Source: an uncultured Lachnospiraceae bacterium
GTDB lineage: Bacteria; Bacillota; Clostridia; Lachnospirales; Lachnospiraceae
Length of the DNA stretch: 28,546 bases
Assembly (NCBI GenBank): GCA_910588535.1
Contig: CAJUOO010000043.1
Location: 1 to 28,546, forward strand
Direction: 5' to 3'
A model generated the notes under the pieces. The model ran no database searches. It had not been told where the DNA came from and worked only from the letters and a program-made list of their open reading frames with translations. Made by a program: the position numbers and the translations under genes. This document shows, in pieces, positions 1 to 6,562 of this stretch. How positions within the stretch are numbered: the first letter of the stretch is position 1; each line of letters begins with the position of its first letter.

Positions 1-102
1 CTTAGTATCCGTTACGTTTTTCACTAAGCGAGAGCGGGGTGACGGAGGAAAACGAAGGATTAGCTATACGGACCTCTTCCGAAAATAATAAAAGAAAACT
101 CA
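1..102. repeat. Intergenic structured element, copy 1 (5' part cut by window edge)
   Basis: Bases 15-49 match 1931-1965 at 30 of 35 positions, and 74-90 match 1991-2007 at 15 of 17, with 24 and 25 nt between the two blocks. The core is GAGCGGGGTGnCGGAGGA and the tail CTTTTCCGAAAATnATA. In the complete second copy these blocks form the 3' halves of two nested stems. Here the matching 5' halves would lie before base 1, so the fold cannot be tested inside the window. The family is not recognised. It may be a small structured RNA, a 3'-UTR element or a dispersed repeat. Confidence 0.6.
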
Positions 103-133
103 TTTTACAAGATATTATAGTTTTCTCAAAAAG

Positions 134-206
134 TTGTAAACTTGTGAAATATATAGTAAAATAAGGGATAACAGAATCTTTTTACGGAGAACATGTATCA
201 TATAAT
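134..206 (+). promoter_or_regulatory. Candidate promoters for pap
   Basis: Two sigma-A-like arrangements are visible. TTGTAA (134-139) and TAAAAT (157-162) are separated by 17 bp. A perfect TATAAT sits at 201-206 but has no good -35 box. The surrounding 100-210 stretch is very AT-rich. Either would put the start of transcription ahead of the hairpins at 237-316. Which one is used cannot be decided from sequence. Confidence 0.4.
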
Positions 207-306
207 GTTATCTATGAAAGAAATTCGACAGAAGCTTGTGTCTGAGCGCTGCCTGACACAGAGCGAATCTTTGAGTACTACAGCAGTACTTAGAATGAAA
301 GGATAA
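193..306 (+). CDS. Possible 37-codon upstream ORF (leader peptide) before pap
   Basis: An ATG at 193 follows GGAG at 186-189 with a short spacer and opens 37 codons ending in TAA at 304-306, 25 nt before pap. An in-frame ATG at 214 gives a 30-residue version (MKEIRQKL... ...VLRMKG). The peptide has no recognisable domain. The DNA also forms hairpins: TTGAGTACT (271-279) with AGTACTTAG (285-293), and GCGCTGC (246-252) with GCAGCGC (310-316). It could be a translated leader peptide or only part of a structured 5' UTR. The Shine-Dalgarno spacing is poor, so confidence is low. Confidence 0.25.
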   Translation: MYHIMLSMKEIRQKLVSERCLTQSESLSTTAVLRMKG

Positions 307-331
307 AACGCAGCGCAGAAATGGGGTTACT

Positions 332-1831
332 ATGCTGGAGAAGATCGATTTAAAGAAAAAATGTCAGAAGAAGGATTATAAGCAGCGTCTTGAGAAGGAA
401 GGCGCTCGTCTATCTTTGCTGCAGCGCCAGTGCAAGGAAGCAGGTATTCCGGTTATTATTGTTTTTGAGGGATTTGGGGCGGCAGGAAAGGGAACACAGA
501 TCAACCGCTTGATACAAGCGATGGACCCAAGAGGGTTTTCTGTCTACACCAGCAATCGTGAGACGGAGGAGGAAAGGCTGAGGCCATTTTTGTGGCGCTA
601 CTGGACAAAGATACCAGCCAAGGGGCGTTTTGCTGTTTTTGATAGGAGCTGGTATCGCAGAGTGTTGGTGGATCGATTTGATAAAATAACAAAAAAGGAT
701 GAGCTTCCCAATGCTTTTCATGATATTCTCTCCTTTGAGCGGCAGCTTTCAGATGATGGCACGGTGATTATCAAGTTTTTCTTATATATATCAAAGGAGG
801 AACAGAAGAAACGATTTAAGCTTCTGGAGGATTCCAAGGAGACACGCTGGAAGGTGACGGACGCAGATTGGAAGCGCAATAAGGCATACGAGGAATATTT
901 GAGAATCAATGAGGAGATGCTGGAAAAGACGGATACAGATGATGCACCTTGGGTGATTGTGGAGGCGATGGATAAGAATTATGCAGCGCTCAAGATTATC
1001 TCTTCTGTTACGGCAAGACTTGAGAAGGAGCTGAAAAAGAGGGATTCTCAGGGGAAACAGAAAAAGAAGACAGAGAGCAGCAAACAGGAATCTTACAAGA
1101 GTGGTGTGCTGTCAGGTGTTGATTTATCAAAAACAATCTCTAATAAGGAATATAAGGAAAAGCTTGCTGCTCTTCAGGATAAGGTGGAGCTTTTGCACAG
1201 TGAATTATATCGGTTGCGCATACCAGTGGTGATCTGTTTTGAGGGATGGGATGCTGCGGGAAAGGGCGGTGCGATCAAGCGTCTTACCAGCCATATGGAT
1301 CCGAGGGGATATCAGGTAAATCCGACAGCTTCCCCCAATGATACAGAGAAGGCACATCATTATCTGTGGCGTTTCTGGAATAATGTACCAAAGGCGGGGC
1401 ATATTGCTATATTTGATAGAACGTGGTATGGCCGTGTGATGGTAGAGCGGATCGAGGGTTTTTGCAGTGAGGAGGAGTGGAAGCGCGCTTATCAGGAGAT
1501 CAATGAGATGGAGGAGCATCTTGCCAACTCAGGCTGTATCGTGTTGAAATTCTGGCTTCATATTGATAAGGATGAACAGGAGAGACGCTTTAAGGAGAGA
1601 ATGGAGAATCCTGAAAAGCAGTGGAAGATCACAGATGAAGACTGGCGAAACAGAGAAAAGTGGGATGATTATGAAAAGGCAGTAGATGAGATGCTGGTAC
1701 GCACTTCTACAACCTATGCACCATGGGAGATTATAGAGGCGAACTCTAAGTACTATGCCAGAGTGAAGGTATTAAAAATTGTGGCAGATGCTATGGAAGA
1801 AGAGATTAAAAAGCGGAAAAAGAAAAATTAA
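332..1831 (+). CDS. pap: Polyphosphate:AMP phosphotransferase (two tandem PPK2 domains)
   Basis: The 499-residue protein has two PPK2 (P-loop polyphosphate kinase 2) domains, the layout of class II PPK2 enzymes, which use polyphosphate to convert AMP to ADP in the cytoplasm. The first domain has a P-loop-like EGFGAAGKGTQ at residues 46-56 and FDRSWY around D104. The second has EGWDAAGKGG at 304-313 and FDRTWYGR around D362. The first domain carries Gly where the second has the usual Asp in EGxDxxGK. This fits the family pattern in which the C-terminal domain is catalytic and the N-terminal copy has diverged. A charged Lys/Ser linker lies near residues 235-260. The gene stands alone, with copies of the same intergenic element on both sides. 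The start is the first ATG in frame; its Shine-Dalgarno is weak (GGGG at 323-326), which could reflect control by the upstream leader. Confidence 0.93.
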   Translation: MLEKIDLKKKCQKKDYKQRLEKEGARLSLLQRQCKEAGIPVIIVFEGFGAAGKGTQINRLIQAMDPRGFSVYTSNRETEEERLRPFLWRYWTKIPAKGRFAVFDRSWYRRVLVDRFDKITKKDELPNAFHDILSFERQLSDDGTVIIKFFLYISKEEQKKRFKLLEDSKETRWKVTDADWKRNKAYEEYLRINEEMLEKTDTDDAPWVIVEAMDKNYAALKIISSVTARLEKELKKRDSQGKQKKKTESSKQESYKSGVLSGVDLSKTISNKEYKEKLAALQDKVELLHSELYRLRIPVVICFEGWDAAGKGGAIKRLTSHMDPRGYQVNPTASPNDTEKAHHYLWRFWNNVPKAGHIAIFDRTWYGRVMVERIEGFCSEEEWKRAYQEINEMEEHLANSGCIVLKFWLHIDKDEQERRFKERMENPEKQWKITDEDWRNREKWDDYEKAVDEMLVRTSTTYAPWEIIEANSKYYARVKVLKIVADAMEEEIKKRKKKN

Positions 1832-1853
1832 TTTTGTAGATAAAATAGCGGAG

Positions 1854-2007
1854 TGCCTGTGGTTCTCAAGGAACCTATTGAAAAATGCAGCAGGCGGTTA
1901 GAGAGGTAGCTTCGAGCTTACCGGTTGCTGCGTTTTTCGCTAATTGGGAGCGGGGTGGCGGAGGACCACAGGCGGTTCGTCGGGGTGAATCTTTTCCGAA
2001 AATGATA
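1854..2007 (+). repeat. Intergenic structured element, copy 2 (complete)
   Basis: This copy shares its core (1931-1965) and tail (1991-2007) with 15-49 and 74-90. It folds into nested stems. TGCCTGTGGT (1854-1863) pairs with ACCACAGGCG (1965-1974), 10 bp with one U-G. AAAAATGCAGCA (1881-1892) pairs with TGCTGCGTTTTT (1926-1937), 12 bp with one U-G. GGTAGCT pairs with AGCTTACC around TCG near 1906-1922, with one bulge. The strand is inferred from lying in the 3' UTR of pap. No RNA family is recognised. Confidence 0.6.
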
Positions 2008-2124
2008 CAACAGATAAAACATAAAGTTTACAAAAGAATATGCCTGATTCGATAACATAATGGATGAAAAAAGGGCAGGGATAACATGTGGCACTTATAA
2101 GCCAGTGCAAAAATTGTTTTCAGA

Positions 2125-2160
2125 AGCGGCATAGCTCACCGGCTGTGCTGTTTTCTTATT
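2125..2160 (+). terminator. Candidate terminator downstream of pap
   Basis: AGCGGCATAGC (2125-2135) pairs with GCTGTGCTGTT (2142-2152) around a 6-nt loop; several pairs are U-G wobbles. A T-rich tract (TTTTCTTATT, 2151-2160) follows on the plus strand. Confidence 0.5.
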
Positions 2161-2383
2161 CTATAAGTTATCAGATTTTTTTGTGTAATAGTGTGCTATG
2201 CAAACATATCTTTTCTAAGATTTCTTTTTTATAATCTTATTATTTGTGAAATATATCAATTTATTAATCCAAAATACATTTTTGATAATTATCTTTTTTG
2301 TACAACATACCGCAAGGATAGTCGCCTTGTACCTTTGTTCTTGTTTTATTGCACTGGTGTGCGGAGAAGGATAAAGGAATAGT

Positions 2384-2454
2384 TGGAATAGGATCTGGTA
2401 AATTTTTGATAATTATTTTATACTACTAAAATAATTATATACTTTTAGCTAAAA
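2384..2454 (+). promoter_or_regulatory. Promoter/operator region of the agr-like regulator: 12-bp inverted repeat plus palindrome
   Basis: ATAATTATTTTA (2409-2420) and TAAAATAATTAT (2427-2438) are perfect inverted repeats around the 6-nt spacer TACTAC. The 12-bp palindrome TTTTAGCTAAAA follows at 2443-2454. Possible -10 boxes (TATACT at 2419-2424 or 2438-2443) fall inside or at the edge of the repeat. A protein bound here would block or modulate transcription of the regulator-kinase genes. Autoregulation by the LytTR regulator is a reasonable guess but unproven; LytTR proteins more often use direct repeats. Confidence 0.5.
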
Positions 2455-2491
2455 TTAGCCGTAAAACTGCATAATGCAAAGGAGATAAGAA

Positions 2492-3223
2492 ATGTATGAG
2501 ATAATATTGTGCGATGATGATGAAGGGTATATTCACTATATGCATAAATTAATTCTTTCCGCTGGGCTTGTCGAGAAGGAGGTGCGATTTTATGAATATA
2601 ATTCAGGGAGAGAATTGGCAGAAAGCTTAAGTAATATAAAAGAATGTGATTTATGTATTCTTGATATAGGGATGGAAGATATGAATGGGGATGAGACAGC
2701 AAAAATATTTCGAAAGGCGTTTCCATCCTCCGTGCTGATTTTCTGCTCAGGCATTTATGGTCCAACAACAAAATCATTTGAGGCGGAGCCATTTCGCTAT
2801 CTTCTCAAAAGCTATACCGATGAACAAATGCTGGAGGAAATAAAGAATATTGTAGATCGGGTAAAGCAGAAGAAGGAGATACCAGCCATTCTTATTAAAT
2901 CGCCAGAAGGGATGCGCAGAATAAGACCAGATCAGATTCTATATATTGAAATATATAAACGAGGAAGCCGTGTATTTCTGCATCCTGATATGCATGGGGA
3001 GGAGAAAAGTTTTACGACGACCAAGAAGCTGTCGGATTTATATGAAATCTTGGAGGGATATGGCTTTGCCTATGCACATAGTAGCTATATTGTCAATATT
3101 GAGTATGTGAAAATGCTGCGTTTTGGAGAGGTTCAGATGATCGACAATACGATATTGAACGTATCACGATCCAGAGAAAAAAGTCTGAAAAAAGCCTATA
3201 TAGAGGGAATGGACAAATATTAG
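2492..3223 (+). CDS. LytTR-family response regulator (AgrA-like)
   Basis: This 243-residue cytoplasmic transcription regulator should be the output of the neighbouring peptide-sensing kinase. The receiver domain (about 1-125) has the acidic cluster D8-D9-D10, the phospho-acceptor D58 in LCILDIGMEDMNG, a Ser at 86 and K106. The usual Lys-Pro is Lys-Ser here, in YLLKSY. The LytTR DNA-binding domain (about 133-238) has the typical features: an Ile/Tyr-rich strand after the receiver, a Thr-rich TTTKKL segment and the motif HSSYIVNIEYV. The start has a good Shine-Dalgarno (AAAGGAG at 2478-2484). The sensor kinase gene begins 22 nt downstream, followed by agrD- and agrB-like genes. The order A-C-D-B differs from the staphylococcal B-D-C-A order. 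Regulation is likely through the inverted repeat at 2409-2438. Confidence 0.92.
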   Translation: MYEIILCDDDEGYIHYMHKLILSAGLVEKEVRFYEYNSGRELAESLSNIKECDLCILDIGMEDMNGDETAKIFRKAFPSSVLIFCSGIYGPTTKSFEAEPFRYLLKSYTDEQMLEEIKNIVDRVKQKKEIPAILIKSPEGMRRIRPDQILYIEIYKRGSRVFLHPDMHGEEKSFTTTKKLSDLYEILEGYGFAYAHSSYIVNIEYVKMLRFGEVQMIDNTILNVSRSREKSLKKAYIEGMDKY

Positions 3224-3245
3224 GCTGGGATTTAGGAGAGCTTTC

Positions 3246-4553
3246 ATGTTAGATAAATGTATTTTATTGTGCAGCGGCTTGGCAGAGATCTATATGTTAT
3301 ATGATTTTTTTGAAAATTTATTCGAGGTGAAGGAAGAATATGCAGGGAGAAAGAAGCTGATCCCTTATATAGGGGCAGTGGGAGTATTATTTGGTATTAA
3401 TTTATTCGAAAATACATATCTGAATCTATTTGGCGCGCAGATAATATTTTTTGTGTATGTGAGTGTTCTGTTTCAGACAGGTTTAGGGAGCAGAATTTTG
3501 CATGTTTTAATTGTAGATATTATTATAGTGTGTGGGGAGGTGATTCTTACTATATTAGTGGAAGTACCTCCTTGGTTGATGCGGGCTGGTGCGATTGGAA
3601 ATCTTTCTGAGATACCGTGGCAGATACTGACGGCAAAGCTTATCACTTATATAATCCTGCTTATGATAAAGCAGCTATCAAAAAAGGGAAAATATCACAT
3701 ACCAAAAAGTATTTTTTTCATCTATATCAGTCAATCTATAGCTAGTTTATCCATTATGATGATTTCCTATTATTCCAATCAAAATAGAAGCATGACCAAT
3801 ATTTTTAAAATATGTATGACAGTGGGGTTTGTCATTTTAATATTTGGCAATGCTTTGATGTTCTATGCATTGAATCGCTATGCACTTCAGATGTCAGTGA
3901 ATCTGGAACAAAAGCTGACAATTATAAGACAAAATGCAGAGACAGAGTATTACAGGCAGGCGGCAAAGACAGATCAGCATCAAAGGGCATTGATTCACGA
4001 TATGGTTCATTATCTAAAAGCAGTCGGTGAGCTTGCAAAAGATCAGAGGTGTGAGCAGATTCTTGAGATAGTGAAGGAGACCACCGGAGAGATCAGTCAG
4101 ACTGCCACAGCATATTACAGCAATAATCCTGTCTTAAATGCAATATTAAACGAAAAGAAGCGGGAGGGCGAAAAGCGGGGAATCCATATGGATATCTACG
4201 TGGAACCGGGAGTGTGCACAGAAGGAATAAAAGATCGGGATATTATCTGTGTGGCAGGCAATTTGTTGGAAAATTCTGTGCGGGCAGCCTCAGAGTGCGG
4301 AAAAGAGGGTTATGTTCAGGTTCGGGTATTTATGCAGAAGGGTGCCTTTGTCCTCAAGGTGACAAATCCTTATAGAAGAGAGCTGAGATCCTACGATAAA
4401 ATCCTTTTATCTACAAAAAAAGAGGGAGGCTTTCATGGAATAGGATTGAAAAATGTATCAGGAACAGCCGAAAAATATAATGGATTTCTTGAGTGGGACG
4501 CCAAGGAGAGAATCTTTACGGCTGCCGCTGTGCTCTATATTGTCAAACCATAA
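3246..4553 (+). CDS. GHKL sensor histidine kinase (AgrC-like)
   Basis: The 435-residue membrane kinase is the likely receptor for the cyclic peptide made by the two downstream genes. Residues 1 to about 220 hold six or seven hydrophobic membrane segments with short loops, as in AgrC-type sensors. A dimerisation/phosphotransfer segment follows, with H251 in LIHDMVHYL, the AgrC-style HDxxH context. The C-terminal GHKL ATPase has an N box (GNLLENS, N339 and N343) and a glycine motif (GIGLKN, G398-G400). The D and F box details are weak, as is normal for this class. The ATG follows AGGAGAG at 3234-3240. The gene lies 22 nt after the response regulator, so the two are presumably co-transcribed. 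Confidence 0.9.
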   Translation: MLDKCILLCSGLAEIYMLYDFFENLFEVKEEYAGRKKLIPYIGAVGVLFGINLFENTYLNLFGAQIIFFVYVSVLFQTGLGSRILHVLIVDIIIVCGEVILTILVEVPPWLMRAGAIGNLSEIPWQILTAKLITYIILLMIKQLSKKGKYHIPKSIFFIYISQSIASLSIMMISYYSNQNRSMTNIFKICMTVGFVILIFGNALMFYALNRYALQMSVNLEQKLTIIRQNAETEYYRQAAKTDQHQRALIHDMVHYLKAVGELAKDQRCEQILEIVKETTGEISQTATAYYSNNPVLNAILNEKKREGEKRGIHMDIYVEPGVCTEGIKDRDIICVAGNLLENSVRAASECGKEGYVQVRVFMQKGAFVLKVTNPYRRELRSYDKILLSTKKEGGFHGIGLKNVSGTAEKYNGFLEWDAKERIFTAAAVLYIVKP

Positions 4554-4581
4554 GGATTAACAGAGAATAGGAGAAATAAAT

Positions 4582-4605
4582 ATGGCTAAAAATGTCGAAA
4601 AATAG
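4582..4605 (+). other. Seven-codon ORF with good ribosome binding site
   Basis: AGGAG (4569-4573) precedes ATG at 4582 at good spacing, but the frame codes only MAKNVEK before TAG. It lies between the kinase stop and the agrDB promoter. It could be a translated leader, a remnant of a lost small peptide gene, or chance. Confidence 0.25.
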
Positions 4606-4612
4606 GTTAATA

Positions 4613-4640
4613 TTGCAGGGCATCTTGTATCATATATAAA
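4613..4640 (+). promoter_or_regulatory. Candidate promoter for agrD-agrB
   Basis: TTGCAG (4613-4618) and TATAAA (4635-4640) are separated by 16 bp, with the agrD-like start 43 nt downstream of the -10 box. It would let the peptide and its peptidase be transcribed separately from the regulator-kinase pair. Confidence 0.45.
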
Positions 4641-4683
4641 AATAAGATAAACTTTATGTAAAAAGAATAAGGAGGAAGTTGTT

Positions 4684-4833
4684 ATGGATAGCAAAAGAAG
4701 AATAGAAGAGGTTGTGAGCAGAGGGATAAATTCTCTGGCCCTCAGAATGGTAAAAAAATCCGTTCATTCCACATGTGTGTGGGCTGTGCATCAGCCAAAG
4801 CTGCCGGAGGAAGCAAAGCAGCTTAAAAGATGA
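4684..4833 (+). CDS. agrD: AgrD-like autoinducing-peptide precursor, 49 aa
   Basis: The ATG follows a strong AAGGAGGA Shine-Dalgarno (4669-4676) and opens 49 codons. The product fits AgrD design: a basic amphipathic N-terminal leader (residues 1 to about 25), a central segment SVHSTCVWAV with a single cysteine (C31), then a C-terminal tail HQPKLPEEAKQLKR containing the proline-acidic recognition region. By analogy with clostridial AgrD peptides (Cys-x-Trp-x-x then HQP-like tails), C31 to V35 would close into a five-residue thiolactone or similar ring after cleavage by the AgrB-like peptidase. The stop codon overlaps the agrB-like start (ATGA), indicating translational coupling. No homology search was possible; position and composition are the main evidence. 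Confidence 0.85.
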   Translation: MDSKRRIEEVVSRGINSLALRMVKKSVHSTCVWAVHQPKLPEEAKQLKR

Positions 4834-5417
4834 TTGAGTATTTGGCGGGACGTATCGCGGATAACCAGATAGGAAAAGGCAGGATTGCAGGATATGACAG
4901 AGCGATCTACCAATATGGTTATGTTCTGCTGATGGAAACTGGCATGAATATATTTCTATCTGTAGTGCTGGGAGTGATATGCCATACCTTGCCGGAGGTT
5001 TTATTGTTTTTGTTGTTCTTTATTCCTTTGAGAAGCTATGCCGGAGGATGGCATATGGCACATGCATGGCAGTGTATTCTTGTCACGAATATAACAATTT
5101 TATGTGTCACATTGGCGGCGGCTTTTCTCTCAAGATATTTGTCTGCAGGATTTTTGCTTGGAGCAGATATACTGGCGTGCGCAGTGATCTGCATTATGTC
5201 CCCGATAGACACGGAAGCCAAACCTCTGGAAGAAGATGAAAAGATTATTTATAGAAAAAAAGCAAGAATAATATGCATAAGCGAATTATTTATCAATATG
5301 ATAATATCACTATTAAGCTGGAATCGCTTTCTGTGTGTTATCAGCATGTCACATTGTATTCTAGTGCTTTCTCTAATCTTGGAAAAAAACAATAAAAAGA
5401 AAAAATGCAGACAATAA
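4830..5417 (+). CDS. agrB: AgrB-like accessory gene regulator peptidase
   Basis: This 195-residue integral membrane cysteine peptidase is predicted to cut and cyclise the peptide precursor encoded directly upstream. The family motif is clear: R68-S-Y-A-G-G-W-H75 followed by C82. H75 and C82 match the catalytic His/Cys pair of AgrB, and the spacing is normal. Hydrophobic segments lie at about 32-51, 55-67, 83-105, 108-126 and in the C-terminal third. The start overlaps the agrD-like stop by four bases. Length and layout match full-size AgrB. It is the last gene of the locus and is followed by a strong hairpin. The C-terminus is very Lys-rich (NNKKKKCRQ). Confidence 0.93.
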   Translation: MIEYLAGRIADNQIGKGRIAGYDRAIYQYGYVLLMETGMNIFLSVVLGVICHTLPEVLLFLLFFIPLRSYAGGWHMAHAWQCILVTNITILCVTLAAAFLSRYLSAGFLLGADILACAVICIMSPIDTEAKPLEEDEKIIYRKKARIICISELFINMIISLLSWNRFLCVISMSHCILVLSLILEKNNKKKKCRQ

Positions 5418-5420
5418 GAT

Positions 5421-5459
5421 CATATGCCGCCAAATCACTAGAAGATTTGGTGGCATATG
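5421..5459. terminator. Strong hairpin between convergent genes (bidirectional terminator candidate)
   Basis: CATATGCCGCCAAATC (5421-5436) pairs with GATTTGGTGGCATATG (5444-5459), 16 bp with one G-U, around a 7-nt loop. It sits 3 nt after the agrB-like stop and 40 nt beyond the end of the convergent lipoprotein gene. No long T-run follows immediately on either strand, so it may act as an RNA-stabilising end rather than a classic intrinsic terminator. Confidence 0.55.
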
Positions 5460-5499
5460 TGTGTATAGGTCTATTCAGCCAGAAAAAGGAATAATATAA

Positions 5500-6384
5500 T
5501 TATTGAATCTGAAATCCCTCCCAAGATTCTGATAAAATCTGAAGCAGATCGGAATCACTTGTATTCTTAAGTTCTGTGGCATCCTTTGTAATCCAGTGAA
5601 TGGAAACCTCCATCTTTTTTAGATCAGAAAATACGACGTTCGCAATATTAGCATACTCTTCTTCCGTGATTTCTTTCTCTCTGCTGGCATCTTCACACGT
5701 GACAGACATAGAAGCGCCTGCATCCTGATATATGGTGGTTTTAAAGGCCAGATAATTTTCTATAATCTTTCCATCCTGTAAATACCAATCCCTTTTATTC
5801 TCATAATACTCTGCCATGCCATTTTTCGAAAGATCATCGAAGACATAATGATAACTATTTCTTTCCTTATCAAAATATACAGAAGCTTTCTCCACAATCA
5901 AATCAGCTTCAGAATCATATTCATTCAATGTACGTTCATATTTTATCAGAGAAGAATCTGCTTCATCGATCTCATAAATATATGTTGTGGTATAAATGCC
6001 AGTTCCATTGCAGACAGAGCACACAATCTCCATCCTGCCGTCCTGATTAAAATCAGTGACAGCATAATTATATGGTGTGAATTCATCCATCCACATTTCT
6101 CTGTTGTCAATTAGAATTTGTAACTGTTCTGACAGATTTTTATTCTCTGTCTCTTTTTCAGCAGGGGCAGAGCTGGAAGTGGAAGCTGTCTCTGACATAG
6201 TTTCAGGATTGGTGGCATTAGTGTCAATTTTCACGGTGACATTTGTGCTTTCTTCTAGTGTCGTGGTTGTTGTGGTCATATCTGTGTTTGTCGTCGCAGA
6301 ACCACTGGGAGAATCTGTCTTTCCACAAGAGACCAACAGTCCAGTACACAGGCATAAGCAAGCAAAAAAATGAAATTTTCTCAT
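5500..6384 (-). CDS. Secreted lipoprotein of unknown function
   Basis: A predicted membrane-anchored extracellular protein of 294 residues. The ATG at 6384 is preferred over an in-frame TTG 21 nt upstream because AAAGGA lies at the right distance in front of it. The signal peptide MRKFHFF...LLVSC ends in a lipobox (LVSC) with C20 as the lipidation site. Residues about 22-85 are a Ser/Thr/Glu-rich tether including a run of six Thr. The globular part (about 86-294) contains D111-F-N-Q-D-G-R-M-E-I, a DxNxDG loop like those of calcium-binding or FG-GAP/EF-hand-like repeats in secreted Firmicute proteins. No enzymatic motif is recognised. It points towards the agr-like locus (convergent) and away from the ribosomal operon (divergent). 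Whether it is linked to quorum sensing is unknown. Confidence 0.8.
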   Translation of the reverse strand: MRKFHFFACLCLCTGLLVSCGKTDSPSGSATTNTDMTTTTTTLEESTNVTVKIDTNATNPETMSETASTSSSAPAEKETENKNLSEQLQILIDNREMWMDEFTPYNYAVTDFNQDGRMEIVCSVCNGTGIYTTTYIYEIDEADSSLIKYERTLNEYDSEADLIVEKASVYFDKERNSYHYVFDDLSKNGMAEYYENKRDWYLQDGKIIENYLAFKTTIYQDAGASMSVTCEDASREKEITEEEYANIANVVFSDLKKMEVSIHWITKDATELKNTSDSDLLQILSESWEGFQIQ

Positions 6385-6419
6385 ATCAACGATTCCTTTC
6401 TTCAAAAAATATCTTCCCT

Positions 6420-6448
6420 ATTATATCTCCACTCATCAAAAAAAGCCA
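6420..6448 (-). promoter_or_regulatory. Candidate promoter of the lipoprotein gene
   Basis: On the minus strand a perfect TATAAT (plus-strand 6420-6425) lies about 36 nt upstream of the ATG. The -35 region (about 6442-6448) is a poor match, so the gene may be weakly expressed or activator-dependent. Confidence 0.35.
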
Positions 6449-6528
6449 GACTTTGTAAAAAGAATTAAGAGATAAGAAAGTATAATAATAAAAATATCAT
6501 CAAACAATAAAATTATGGAAAAAAGTAC

Positions 6529-6556
6529 TTGCTTTTTCCCGCATATCGTGTATAAT
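6529..6556 (+). promoter_or_regulatory. Promoter of the S10-spc operon
   Basis: TTGCTT (6529-6534) and a perfect TATAAT (6551-6556) are separated by 16 bp, giving a start near 6563 and a 5' leader of about 225 nt before rpsJ. The 6385-6528 region upstream is AT-rich and otherwise unremarkable. Confidence 0.75.
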
Positions 6557-6562
6557 TAAATC

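Larger units (their letters stand above)
1832..2491. other. 660-nt intergenic stretch between pap and the agr-like locus
   Basis: No convincing gene is present. In order it holds the second copy of the structured element (about 1854-2007), a terminator-like hairpin (2125-2160), about 230 nt of AT-rich sequence with no clear signal, and the inverted repeat and promoter region of the response regulator gene (2384-2491). A 63-codon open frame at 2191-2382 lacks a ribosome binding site and has no recognisable domain. Confidence 0.7.

Noticed and set aside
2191..2382. 63-codon open frame in the AT-rich gap before the agr-type regulator
   Set aside because: No ribosome binding site, no recognisable domain, and composition looks like random AT-rich sequence.
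3812..4030. 72-codon frame inside the kinase gene
   Set aside because: It lies wholly within the well-supported kinase reading frame on the same strand and has no family features.
6077..6373. Plus-strand 98-codon frame opposite the lipoprotein N-terminus
   Set aside because: Its Val/Ser-rich translation is the antisense of the Thr-rich tether; no start signal.
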